64,000 bases of DNA, from NCBI GenBank assembly GCA_031363945.1, contig JANLVJ010000064.1, positions 94,931 to 158,930 of the forward strand, in the 5' to 3' direction. Source of the stretch: JANLVJ01 sp031363945 (lineage in GTDB: Bacteria > Bacteroidota > Bacteroidia > Sphingobacteriales > Sphingobacteriaceae). The notes under the pieces are model-generated. The model ran no database searches. It worked only from the letters and a program-made list of their open reading frames with translations, and had not been told where the DNA came from. How positions within the stretch are numbered: the stretch's first letter is position 1; each line of letters opens with the position of its first letter. This document shows, piece by piece, positions 49,273 through 58,508 of this stretch. The position numbers and the translations under genes were made by a program.

Positions 49273-51849
49273 CTAATACCGCATTGTCACCAGACTACTG
49301 TTATTGACACCCTGTTTCTTGGCCATTGTCATTAGCACACCATGACCGATCAGGGGTACAGATGACTTATACAGGTATTTTTCGTTAAAAGCCGGGGTTA
49401 TTCCATTTAATGAAAAGTAAATCTGGGTATCCGATGTATTACAGCTTAAGCTCAGCCGCCCGTCAACGATATGTACCTTAGGGGGGGAAATCTGGTTGAG
49501 GTATTTATCTGTACGCGCATCATGAATTACACCCTTCCAGTTTAAACCAAAGCCAAAATCATACAGTCTACCCTCTGAATCTTTGTAACAGATCATATCA
49601 TGGGGCACATCTTCATATTGAAGTTCAACAGTTTTCATATTTGCAGGTAGCTGAAAGGGCAACAGACCCTGGGGCTCAACCCCACTCACGATTGCCAGTA
49701 CGGCTTGGTTTTTAACCCCAAAGCTGACAATGATTGCATCTGCATTTTCTTCGAATTCAGCAAGTATTGCTGGTTTTGACAGTGAAATTGAAACAATTAC
49801 TGGTTTCCCATTCATAAGAGAGCGAGTTTTTTTAATAATGTCTATATCGACTAGATTTGATGCTGTCACCGATTTGTCTTTATATGACCGGTTGAGAATA
49901 CCTGGTTCAGCAGGGTCACCAGCAGCCAGGCTATGTTCACGGGCATAAATCGCCTTATACGTTCCATACTGCAGACTAATGGGCAAATACCCATTACCTC
50001 CCAGTCTTAAATCGTTTCGATCATATCCTGTTCCTGTCACCGGTCCTGATACGAATACAAGAGCAAAATCAGCTTTATTTGGATCATCAGTAACTTTAAA
50101 AAATTTGGCCAATAAATCTGCCTGTACCGGATCAGAATATTTTTCAGGGATATTCTTATTAAAAAAATCTTTTCTTGCTGACGAATATGATTTGGGTATA
50201 TAAACAACACTTCCCGTTTTTATGGGTAGCACATTCCCTTTGTTTTTCAGGAGAACAATTGATTTAAGCTGAGCCAGGTAACCTGCAGTCATAAAAGCTG
50301 GATTACCCACAGTTTCAATTGTTTTTTTAATTTTCAGGTAGGGATTTTCAAATAACCCGAGTTGCATGATATTTCGTAGCAGACGACTCGCAGAAAGCTC
50401 GAAGCGGGCACGGGCAGTTAATTCTCCTTCGCTCATAACCAGCCTATTATAAGAGGCAATTACAGGAGCCGCATCATTATTACCACCAAACTGATCTACT
50501 CCAGCATTAATTGCCTTTATATGCCTGTCAATAACAGAGGCGGTTTCCATACCCCATGATTTACCTCTAAAATCATCAGGCCCCTTTCCCTCATCTGCAG
50601 TTACCTGCCAGTCAGTACAAACTACTCCATTAAAGCCATATTTATCCCGAAGCTGATCGCCAATCAGGTATGAGCTATAACTATTACCTGCATTTTGCCC
50701 ATTTTTGGTGTCAATACCATATGAGACTGTATAATAAGGCATTAGCGCTGATGCAGTCCTTGTCTTATGATTAAGCCTCATACCGCCCTGAATAAAGGGA
50801 AGCAGGTGCTCGTCAAAATTATTACCTGGGTAAACGGCATACTTTCCATAGGCATAATGTGCATCTCGCCCACCTTCTTCAGGCCCTCCACCTGGCCAGT
50901 GTTTGATCATGGCATTTACACTGCCGTAGCCCCAGCCTCCAGCAATTTCATCTTTACCATAAGATGTTTGAAAACCATCGACATAAGCCCGGGCCATATC
51001 AGTTGATAACTGAGGATCTTCACCAAAAGTGCCATTTATGCGTACCCAGCGAGGTTCGGTACCCAGATCAATCTGTGGCGACAGGGCTGTTGATATTCCC
51101 ATAGCCCGATATTCCTGAGCTGCAATATGTCCGAAATTCTCAACCAACCCGGGGTCAAAAGTTGCTGCCAGCCCTAGTGGGTCAGGCCATTGTGATATCT
51201 CTCCTCCGGCACCAGCTGTATATTCGGCACCAACATCAACACTGTGCCTGGGGTCTGAGCTAGTATTTACAGGTATACCCATACCAAGGCCTTCAACAAA
51301 TGCCTGAGCTTTATTATTCCATAAAGCTGCATCCGAAGGAGAACTGACAGCTGTGATCAGAACATGGCGAATATTATCTTTCTGTAAAAATAGTTTTTGC
51401 TGGTCAGAAAGGTCTGATGGTTCAGCCCGACTCTCAGGAAATGGCTTGCCACTATAGGTTGCAACCAGCACTTTCCCTGGAATGGCCTGATGCAAACTAT
51501 AGAGCATCAAGCCCGAAAGCTGCTCGATAGAAAGCTTGCTTACCAGGTCTTTGATCCGCTGATCAAGTGGAAGTCTCCAGTCTTCATATTTATCAAGCTT
51601 ACCGTCTTTATTCAGGTCCTTAAAATACAATCCATTCTGTTTAATGAGTTTTACCCCAGAACCGGTAGCATACCCGAGCAATGGCCCTTTCATATTCTGG
51701 TAATATATAATACTGTCTGCACTGCCTGGCCCTTGGTTTGCAGTTTGTTTCACACCAGCAGAACTGAATATGAACACTGCAATAAAGCCTAGTAAAATAG
51801 TTCCAGTTACTGCCCACAGTTTTAATCTAACATTAAGTTCCTTTTTCAT
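49273..51849 (-). CDS. Glycoside hydrolase family 3 protein (beta-glucosidase type)
   Basis: Exported enzyme of 858 residues hydrolysing beta-linked sugars. It has an N-terminal membrane/signal segment (LWAVTGTILLGFIAVFIFSS), the GH3 barrel with substrate-site KHWPGGGPEEGGRDAHYAYG, and the nucleophile Asp413 in GFNGVVCTDWQVTADEG. The alpha/beta sandwich domain follows, and the last 70 residues (SLSCNTSDTQIYFSLNGITP) resemble the chitobiase/hexosaminidase C-terminal module. It is downstream of a sugar transporter and an unknown lipoprotein in one operon. The exact sugar is not determined. Confidence 0.9.
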   Translation of the reverse strand: MKKELNVRLKLWAVTGTILLGFIAVFIFSSAGVKQTANQGPGSADSIIYYQNMKGPLLGYATGSGVKLIKQNGLYFKDLNKDGKLDKYEDWRLPLDQRIKDLVSKLSIEQLSGLMLYSLHQAIPGKVLVATYSGKPFPESRAEPSDLSDQQKLFLQKDNIRHVLITAVSSPSDAALWNNKAQAFVEGLGMGIPVNTSSDPRHSVDVGAEYTAGAGGEISQWPDPLGLAATFDPGLVENFGHIAAQEYRAMGISTALSPQIDLGTEPRWVRINGTFGEDPQLSTDMARAYVDGFQTSYGKDEIAGGWGYGSVNAMIKHWPGGGPEEGGRDAHYAYGKYAVYPGNNFDEHLLPFIQGGMRLNHKTRTASALMPYYTVSYGIDTKNGQNAGNSYSSYLIGDQLRDKYGFNGVVCTDWQVTADEGKGPDDFRGKSWGMETASVIDRHIKAINAGVDQFGGNNDAAPVIASYNRLVMSEGELTARARFELSASRLLRNIMQLGLFENPYLKIKKTIETVGNPAFMTAGYLAQLKSIVLLKNKGNVLPIKTGSVVYIPKSYSSARKDFFNKNIPEKYSDPVQADLLAKFFKVTDDPNKADFALVFVSGPVTGTGYDRNDLRLGGNGYLPISLQYGTYKAIYAREHSLAAGDPAEPGILNRSYKDKSVTASNLVDIDIIKKTRSLMNGKPVIVSISLSKPAILAEFEENADAIIVSFGVKNQAVLAIVSGVEPQGLLPFQLPANMKTVELQYEDVPHDMICYKDSEGRLYDFGFGLNWKGVIHDARTDKYLNQISPPKVHIVDGRLSLSCNTSDTQIYFSLNGITPAFNEKYLYKSSVPLIGHGVLMTMAKKQGVNNSSLVTMRY

Positions 51850-51854
51850 AAAAA

Positions 51855-53024
51855 TCAGTTTTGGTGCTTCCGCAATTTTTTTTTTGCTTGTTTACTCCGA
51901 TGCGTATGAGCAGCCGGTTTTAATTTAGTTTTTTTGCGAGGATGGGTTTTTAATAATACGCGGGAATGCGATTTATTGTTTATCCGGGGTTTCACAGATA
52001 CTTTTTTCACAGCGACTTTCGACTGTGTTATTTTTTCAATAGTCTTCTGGGAAATATTTACCTGCAAGGTGACCTGATCCTGCCCTGTATCCTGAGCAGC
52101 CGGGGTTAAAACTAATATACCTGGACGACTGAATCGCAGTTTATTTATCCAATGAAGGTTTTGTGGGGGAGCCCAGATAATAAATGACTTATTTGTTCTC
52201 TTGTTTGATACATAAACTGGCCCTGAAACTTGAGAAACAACCTTAAAATCACCATTTTCAGCTAAAAATGTGTTCGATCTAAATGCAAGTGTATCATTAT
52301 TATAGTCTTCAAGCCTTGGGCTGATATCTGAATTGTATTCCTCAACATTCAGGTGCATGCTTTTCGTAGTCTTGTCATCAAGGGCATCATAAACACCCTC
52401 ATTGAGCATCGCCCATTTCTTTAAGGCAGAATCGGCACTTGGTCGTCTGTTGATTTTATCTGCCGATGGAATCAGTTCTGACATGCCTGCTTCTTTCTGC
52501 AAATAGGCAAGTTCTTGAGGAAATTTATGAAGGCTTTCAAGTTCTGCCTTATCAAATTCGCCCTTTATGTTATTTCCTTTATACGTATAGCTGTACGCCA
52601 GTGTAAACAAAGAGCCAGTTGCAGGATCAAACAAATTAAAGGTGGCTTTTCTATTACCAAAGGATTGACCCTGAGCCAGGTAGTCAATAGCAAGAAAAGT
52701 ACGCCGGTTTAGTGAAACCCATTCTGACTTTGTTAGTCGGGTGGCCCCTGGAAGCGAATCAATATGAAGCGCTCGCAAACCAGCCACCGCACTGATGGTA
52801 TAAATTTGAATGCGCGAGTTCCTTGCATTTGTATAAATGCCCACTAGTGTATTTACTGAATCTAATTTCCGGTAGTCCCAAAACGACAGACTGTCATCGG
52901 GATTTTTCTTTCCCAGCAAGATTTTATGCGCATCATTTAGTGACAGCCTGTTTTTTACAGGTGACGTGCAAGCTCCCAGACAAAATAACGTAAGAACAAA
53001 TAGCAGAACAACGCGTACAGACAT
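51855..53024 (-). CDS. Lipoprotein of unknown function with a strongly basic C-terminal tail
   Basis: No family recognised. I start at the ATG at 53024, giving 389 residues with a lipoprotein signal and lipobox LGAC at Cys19; an ATG at 53060 would overlap the transporter gene. Residues 20-310 form a mixed alpha/beta domain with no known motif, including FNLFDPATGSLFTLAYSYTY and VYVSNKRTNKSFIIWAPPQN. The last 70 residues are very rich in Lys, Arg and His (KTHPRKKTKLKPAAHTHRSK and then QAKKKLRKHQN). The gene lies 6 bp upstream of the GH3 gene and directly behind the FucP-like transporter gene, so a glycan-related role is possible. Confidence 0.75.
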   Translation of the reverse strand: MSVRVVLLFVLTLFCLGACTSPVKNRLSLNDAHKILLGKKNPDDSLSFWDYRKLDSVNTLVGIYTNARNSRIQIYTISAVAGLRALHIDSLPGATRLTKSEWVSLNRRTFLAIDYLAQGQSFGNRKATFNLFDPATGSLFTLAYSYTYKGNNIKGEFDKAELESLHKFPQELAYLQKEAGMSELIPSADKINRRPSADSALKKWAMLNEGVYDALDDKTTKSMHLNVEEYNSDISPRLEDYNNDTLAFRSNTFLAENGDFKVVSQVSGPVYVSNKRTNKSFIIWAPPQNLHWINKLRFSRPGILVLTPAAQDTGQDQVTLQVNISQKTIEKITQSKVAVKKVSVKPRINNKSHSRVLLKTHPRKKTKLKPAAHTHRSKQAKKKLRKHQN

Positions 53025-53037
53025 ATATTTTTGCGTT

Positions 53038-54423
53038 TTAAACCGCTTTGGCCGTTTCATTTACGCCCTGAACCCTATACCCGCTGATTGCATAATACGT
53101 GATATATGAAAAGCAGATCAGTGGCACAATAAGCGCAATATTCAGCCCATTAAAGCCATTATGTTTAAATTGTGTTGAAATATAACCAGTTAGAATCGGA
53201 CATATAGCGCCACCAACTATCGACATAATGATCAGGGAAGAACCTAGTTTAACCTGAGAACCAAGGTTTTTTGTTGCAAGGGCAAAAATTGTCGGGAACA
53301 TGATTGAATGAAAGAAAAAGACAAACATAATTGCAATAACCGCCCCTAAACCGTTTCCTGTCATGCCATACGCAGTTAATATAACTGCAGCCAGAGCATA
53401 AAAAGCCAGGACAATATTTGGCTTGATTCTGCTCATTAAAAAAACACCTACAAATCGGCCAAGCATAAACAGCACAAAGGCAAATGAAAAATGATAAGCT
53501 GCAACCTGACTGGCTGAAGCATGTTCGGAAATATGATAAAGGTATCGAACAATGGCCCAATCAGAATTCGGGGCAAATGCGATTTTTATGTCTGTAAAAT
53601 AAGACCAGAGAGATGCCTGGGCACCTACATCTAAAAATTGGGCAACCATACCCAGTACAAGGTGCTTATGCTTGAACAGGTCCCAGATACTTCCTTTTTC
53701 AAGATGCATTGGGTCAACATCATTTGACTCAATTTCTGGCATTTTTACAATCATAAAGAGCACGGCAAAGAATAAAACAATCAATCCGATACCTACGTAT
53801 GGCATCTGAACAGAATGGGCCTCAGCAATACGGATTGCTTCAGACTGGGCATGAGGCATTGCTGCTAATGTTGCCTGGGTATTTTCTTTTGCAGAAAAAA
53901 TAAATAAACTACCTATCAGAGGGCCCAGAACAAGACTGATTCCATTAAAAGACTGACTCACATTTAATCTGTTTACAGATGTTTCAGGTGGGCCTAAAAC
54001 AGTTATATATGGGTTGGCCGCTGTTTCAAGAACAGCTACACCACAAGCAATGACGAAAAGTGCGAAAAGAAAAAACCCATATACCCGCATATTAGACGCC
54101 GGATAAAAAAGAAAAGCTCCAAATGCATAGAGAAGTAGACCAAATATGATTCCTTTCTTATATCCTATACGTTTAAGCATATAGCCTGCTGGCAATGCCA
54201 TTACAAAATATCCTATATAAAATGCCGAATCAATAAAAGAGACCTGTGTTCGGGTTAAATCTAATGCGGTTTGGAAATGATGAACAAGAATTCCATTCAG
54301 GCTATTTGCCAAACCCCATAAAAAAAAAAGAGAAGTAACGAGAATGAAGGGGATTCTATATGATTGCATTGTTGTTTGGCCTTTTTTCAACGTTGCTTGT
54401 TCACCGCTGGTTCCTAAACCCAT
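53038..54423 (-). CDS. FucP/GluP-like sugar MFS transporter
   Basis: Major facilitator protein of the fucose/glucose/galactose permease group, 461 residues with twelve predicted helices. Landmarks are SLFFLWGLANSLNGILVHHF, YFVMALPAGYMLKRIGYKKG (the MFS loop 2-3 motif), ETAANPYITVLGPPETSVNR and RLNVSQSFNGISLVLGPLIG. The late region contains the second-half repeat with FAFVLFMLGRFVGVFLM. It starts an operon with the lipoprotein and GH3 genes, which fits uptake of a sugar released by GH3. Which sugar is not visible. Confidence 0.88.
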   Translation of the reverse strand: MGLGTSGEQATLKKGQTTMQSYRIPFILVTSLFFLWGLANSLNGILVHHFQTALDLTRTQVSFIDSAFYIGYFVMALPAGYMLKRIGYKKGIIFGLLLYAFGAFLFYPASNMRVYGFFLFALFVIACGVAVLETAANPYITVLGPPETSVNRLNVSQSFNGISLVLGPLIGSLFIFSAKENTQATLAAMPHAQSEAIRIAEAHSVQMPYVGIGLIVLFFAVLFMIVKMPEIESNDVDPMHLEKGSIWDLFKHKHLVLGMVAQFLDVGAQASLWSYFTDIKIAFAPNSDWAIVRYLYHISEHASASQVAAYHFSFAFVLFMLGRFVGVFLMSRIKPNIVLAFYALAAVILTAYGMTGNGLGAVIAIMFVFFFHSIMFPTIFALATKNLGSQVKLGSSLIIMSIVGGAICPILTGYISTQFKHNGFNGLNIALIVPLICFSYITYYAISGYRVQGVNETAKAV

Positions 54424-54587
54424 AAAGAAGTTGATTAGTAGATCTCTTAAAATTAAATCTAAATTGGTAAAATCAATATTTTTTATGAAAGAAAATATAT
54501 TTAGACAGTTTACCGACCATCATTTTTAATTTAATTCACTTAATTTCAACGACAGCTTATTAAATAAGCCGTTTACCCATCAAGGAT

Positions 54588-57476
54588 ATGTCAGTTTTCT
54601 CTAAAATATTTATTGCTGGTTCTTTTTTTCTGTTTTCATTCTTATATGGCTACGGGCAGAATTCTCTTGATCTTGGGTCAGCACACCTGTTACTAAAAAC
54701 AGCTCGTACCCAGGTACTAGCCCTTAAAAGAGCCGATGAAAAGATTGATAAGCTTCTTGATCTGGGTCTCTGGACCGAAGCTGAAGCATTACTGTCAAAA
54801 GAAAGACCAGGTCATGAGAAAAGTTTACTCGAGGCCAGGTATTTGATCCTTCAAAGCAGATTTAACGAGGCTGAACTGATTGTTGACGAAGTATTGTCCC
54901 ATAGTCGTTCAAACCAATCGGCCCTTTTACTTAAAACACAATTACTCGTACAAAAATGGAAATTGCCAGATGCTGAAATCATGGCAGCCGACCTGATCAA
55001 GAGAAATGATAAAAACATTCAGGCAGCCGAAGCATTAGGAACCATCTACTTGCTTGAAAAAAATTATGTTAAGGCTACAGCTTTGGCAAGCTTACTACAA
55101 ACCACATTTCCCATGCAAGCTGAGGGGTTTCTGCTTGAAGTAAAGGTACTATTTTCAACTAAACTGGGTGAGGGGGCTGAGCCAATTCTTAAGAAAGCTA
55201 TCATGCTTGCGCCGCTAAATGTTGATTGCCGTTACTTCTATGGGTATCTGCTTTGGAGAAAAGGGCAGAAGGCCTTGTTAGGCGATATGCAGGATCAATG
55301 GAATTTCGCTCTTGAGATAAATCCACTTTATTACCTCATCCACTGGCATCTCGGTAATGGCTATACCAATGCTAGGTTCTCAGATTATACAGCAATTAAT
55401 AATCCGGTTATCATTGAAGCATTAAAAACCTTTGATCCCTTGATTTCAAGTGGTAAGATTACAACAGCGATTGCTCTTTGTTCTAGCCTTAAAACTTCAT
55501 ACCCAATTAGCTCTCTTCCATATATTTATGCTGGGTCAGCATGGTATCTTGCTTCTTCACTTTTTAAAACAGAAGCTGATAAGACCCATGCCCTTGATTC
55601 TGCAAGAACTGATTTCAGGACAGCAGTTCGTATTTCTCCCTTATCAGGAATGGCCCATAATGGCCTGGCATCTGTACTGAACGCAGAAAGACTTGCTTTT
55701 TTATATTTCTCAGATTCTATCAAACAACATCTTTTAACGAATATTAAAGTATCACCAGATTTCACGAGAGTATTTACCGGGGTTGATTATTATCCTGGAA
55801 AACTGGTTCCTGCTATGGTATGGTCAGAGATGCATGCATCAACTGCATATTTGCCATTACTAGCTTTGGAAAAACGAATATTCACTATAATTCCCCTGCA
55901 CCATACCTTGGCTGAAAGTCTAAACGAACCTTATTTTAATACTGGTATAACCTTCGATAACCGCCAATGGATGGATATTCGCGGAGTAGGAAGTGGGGCA
56001 GTTGGTATTGAATACCTGCTTGCAGGAGGTTATCGTGAAAGAAATGTGCTCTTGCATGAGTTTACTCATCTTTTTCATCATGATGTTCTCACAGAGCAGC
56101 AGCAGCGCCGAATCAGAAGTCTGTATTATGCGGCTATGAAGAATAAGGCTACCCTTGATTATTATGCTTCAAATAATGAAGATGAATATTTTGCCCAGGC
56201 ATATGAAAGCTTTTTTGATGCGGTTAAAGTACATCCGCTTGATTATAAATCGATGAATACCCGCGCTGAACTTAAGGCCAAAGATCCTAAAGCCTATGGT
56301 TTTATCGATTCCCTTGTCAACCTTTCAGCTGCATCAGAAAGCAATGCCCAGTTATTAAAAGATAATTACGCTCAGGTTTATGCCAACATTGTACAGGAAG
56401 AATTAAATAAACCTGTACCCGGCAAGACAAAAATTAAAGATGCACTCAACAAAGCTATTGCCTATAATGCCAGTTACCTTCCACTATTAATCAGCAAGGC
56501 AAACTTTGCCATACAGCAAAAAGATTATACAACCGCAGAAACTATTTTACGGAATGCTGAAAATTTAAACACTGATTATGCCCCGGTATATACTGGCAAT
56601 GCTACCCTTAACAGGGCGCTCTTCGAAGATGGCCTGCTTGAACAGTCCCAGGGCTTTGATTTGCAAAATACCTGGTTGCTAAAAGCCTTATCTGTCGAAA
56701 AAGACCTACAGCTCAAAGCAAATCTGGCTAATGCTTATGTAGATTTTCTAGTCTTAAATTGTAAGTACCCTCTTGCCATAAATTCTGCACTTGAATATAC
56801 TGCTCATGCACCCACAATTTCAACCTATCTGCGTGATGCCAAACTGGAAATTCAGACAAAAGCAGTCTTATTGAAATGTTTACTGGGTTATGCAGAAGGT
56901 TTGCCGGCACTCACCCGTCAGGCCAGAGATATGCCAGTCTCAAGTACGTTAATCAGGCTGGCAGAAGCATATGCTGCGAATAAGAATTTTTTAACTGCTA
57001 TTGAAACGCTTGAACCTATGGGCATAGAAAATCTGAAAAAGAAAAACTCAAATACCATTTTGCTGGCACATCTTTGCGTTTATGAGGCCGCTGCCGGAAA
57101 TATATCAAAGGCACAAATATGGTATACAGCCCTGGCAAAACCACTTGATAGCAGCATCTGGTATTCCCGGGCAATGCTTGGTGCTGGAAAAGCCGCACAA
57201 GCACTTTTGTACCTGAACCAGCTTCCTGTACCAATGGAGCCAGAACCCAGAAGTTTTTATTACCAATGTCAGGGCCTTATTTATCTGAGACTTAAAAATG
57301 ATAAATCGGCTATAATAAGTTTCAAATCTGCTCTTGACAATAACCCGTATGATTACACTTCAGCGATAACCCTTATCGATATTTATACCAGAACTGGAAA
57401 GAATGCGGAGATTAACTTTTTAAAAGCCCGTCTGATTAATCAGGAACTAAAGCCTGGTGAAAATATATTTAATTGA
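54588..57476 (+). CDS. Large secreted TPR protein with an HExxH gluzincin-like peptidase core
   Basis: A 962-residue protein with a signal peptide (VFSKIFIAGSFFLFSFLYGY, then GQN). Residues 30-380 form TPR-like helical repeats. A zinc-peptidase-like core follows: His490-Glu-Phe-Thr-His494 within NVLLHEFTHLFHHDVLTEQQ, and about 37 residues later NEDEYFAQAYESFFDA, whose glutamates (about 531-533 and 540) could supply the third ligand. This arrangement resembles gluzincins of the anthrax lethal-factor type. Residues 600-960 are again TPR-like. No partner in an operon; its stop is 3 bp from the convergent rbfA stop. Substrate unknown. Confidence 0.75.
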   Translation: MSVFSKIFIAGSFFLFSFLYGYGQNSLDLGSAHLLLKTARTQVLALKRADEKIDKLLDLGLWTEAEALLSKERPGHEKSLLEARYLILQSRFNEAELIVDEVLSHSRSNQSALLLKTQLLVQKWKLPDAEIMAADLIKRNDKNIQAAEALGTIYLLEKNYVKATALASLLQTTFPMQAEGFLLEVKVLFSTKLGEGAEPILKKAIMLAPLNVDCRYFYGYLLWRKGQKALLGDMQDQWNFALEINPLYYLIHWHLGNGYTNARFSDYTAINNPVIIEALKTFDPLISSGKITTAIALCSSLKTSYPISSLPYIYAGSAWYLASSLFKTEADKTHALDSARTDFRTAVRISPLSGMAHNGLASVLNAERLAFLYFSDSIKQHLLTNIKVSPDFTRVFTGVDYYPGKLVPAMVWSEMHASTAYLPLLALEKRIFTIIPLHHTLAESLNEPYFNTGITFDNRQWMDIRGVGSGAVGIEYLLAGGYRERNVLLHEFTHLFHHDVLTEQQQRRIRSLYYAAMKNKATLDYYASNNEDEYFAQAYESFFDAVKVHPLDYKSMNTRAELKAKDPKAYGFIDSLVNLSAASESNAQLLKDNYAQVYANIVQEELNKPVPGKTKIKDALNKAIAYNASYLPLLISKANFAIQQKDYTTAETILRNAENLNTDYAPVYTGNATLNRALFEDGLLEQSQGFDLQNTWLLKALSVEKDLQLKANLANAYVDFLVLNCKYPLAINSALEYTAHAPTISTYLRDAKLEIQTKAVLLKCLLGYAEGLPALTRQARDMPVSSTLIRLAEAYAANKNFLTAIETLEPMGIENLKKKNSNTILLAHLCVYEAAAGNISKAQIWYTALAKPLDSSIWYSRAMLGAGKAAQALLYLNQLPVPMEPEPRSFYYQCQGLIYLRLKNDKSAIISFKSALDNNPYDYTSAITLIDIYTRTGKNAEINFLKARLINQELKPGENIFN

Positions 57477-57479
57477 TTA

Positions 57480-57875
57480 TTAGTCTGCTATTTCATCGCC
57501 ATCCTCGGCACGTGCCGGATTTAGGTTGTTGAGATTTATTTTATCAAAAATTTTATCTATACGTTCAGAATATTCATTGGTATCATCAACATAAAACTCA
57601 AGGGCAGGAATAGCCCTAACCTGGTCTTTAATTCTGGTTCCCAGTTTATACCTGATTTCCCGTGATTGTGCCCTGATCGTATTGAGTGAAGTTGTTGATT
57701 CTGGTGAATTAAAAAAGCTGATATACGTACGTGCCAATGATAAATCAGATGTCACCCTTACCTTTGTTATGGTAATCAGTATGCCTGGTAGCATCGCTGC
57801 CGCATCGCGTTGAAAAATCTCGCCCAGCTCTTTCTGTATAACTCTTGCAAATTTTGCCTGCCTCTTTGATTCCAT
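57480..57875 (-). CDS. rbfA: Ribosome-binding factor A
   Basis: Assists late maturation of the 30S subunit and cold adaptation. The 131-residue protein has the KH-like fold typical of RbfA: RQAKFARVIQKELGEIFQRD, ITKVRVTSDLSLARTYISFF and the final LEFYVDDTNEYSERIDKIFD. It carries a short acidic tail. It lies 35 bp downstream of miaE and ends 3 bp from the convergent TPR-peptidase stop, with no terminator in between. Confidence 0.93.
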   Translation of the reverse strand: MESKRQAKFARVIQKELGEIFQRDAAAMLPGILITITKVRVTSDLSLARTYISFFNSPESTTSLNTIRAQSREIRYKLGTRIKDQVRAIPALEFYVDDTNEYSERIDKIFDKINLNNLNPARAEDGDEIAD

Positions 57876-57910
57876 AATATAGAAATTGCTGAATACAAAT
57901 TTAAAGAAAC

Positions 57911-58492
57911 TTAGCCGTGAATTTGTTCGCTCTTGCCATATGATTCAATCAGGTTACCTTCAAAGTCTAAATACTCGTTCCATCGGGCGTCTACATCCTG
58001 ACCAGCACAGTATTTGCGGGCAAGGCTCAGGTACAGGGTATAATGTCCAGCTTCGCTGATCATTAGTTCGTGATAAAAGTTGGCAAGTTCCTGATCTTCA
58101 ATATTCAGAGATAGAACCCTAAACCGTTCGCAGCTTCTGGCCTCAATTAATGCTGAAAATAAAAGCTTGTCAAGTAGCTGTATTTCATGAGAAAAGCCCT
58201 TTCGGGTAATTGCCATCAGCTTATTTACGTAATCATCTTTCCGTTCTTTTCCTAGAATATATCCCCGTTTTATGATGAACTCATGCACCTGATTAAAATG
58301 ATCCATTTCTTCACGTGCCAGCTTAATCAGTTCAGTTACCAGCTCAGGTATCGCCGGATTGTGAACAATAAGTGTTATCGCATTTGTCGCCGCTTTTTGC
58401 TCGCACCAAGCATGGTCAGTTAAAATTTCAGAAACATTGCTTTCGGCAATCTTAACCCATCGTGGGTCAGTTTTAAGTTTAAGCCCTAACAT
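57911..58492 (-). CDS. miaE: tRNA 2-methylthio-N6-isopentenyladenosine hydroxylase
   Basis: Non-haem diiron hydroxylase modifying A37 of tRNAs reading U-initial codons, after MiaA and MiaB. I start at the ATG at 58492 (MLGLKLKTDPRWVKIAESNV, 193 residues), which avoids overlap with ppc. The ferritin-like four-helix pattern has ligands in DHAWCEQKAA, REEMDHFNQVH, SCERFRVLS and SEAGHYTLYLS. These include both ExxH motifs needed for the iron pair. It lies 16 bp downstream of ppc. Partner genes miaA and miaB are not in the window. Confidence 0.92.
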   Translation of the reverse strand: MLGLKLKTDPRWVKIAESNVSEILTDHAWCEQKAATNAITLIVHNPAIPELVTELIKLAREEMDHFNQVHEFIIKRGYILGKERKDDYVNKLMAITRKGFSHEIQLLDKLLFSALIEARSCERFRVLSLNIEDQELANFYHELMISEAGHYTLYLSLARKYCAGQDVDARWNEYLDFEGNLIESYGKSEQIHG

Positions 58493-58508
58493 ATTATTCT
58501 CTTTTTTT

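Noticed and set aside
52981..53060. Start of the basic-tailed lipoprotein at 53060
   Set aside because: It would overlap the transporter gene and place 12 charged residues before the lipoprotein signal; 53024 gives a normal signal.
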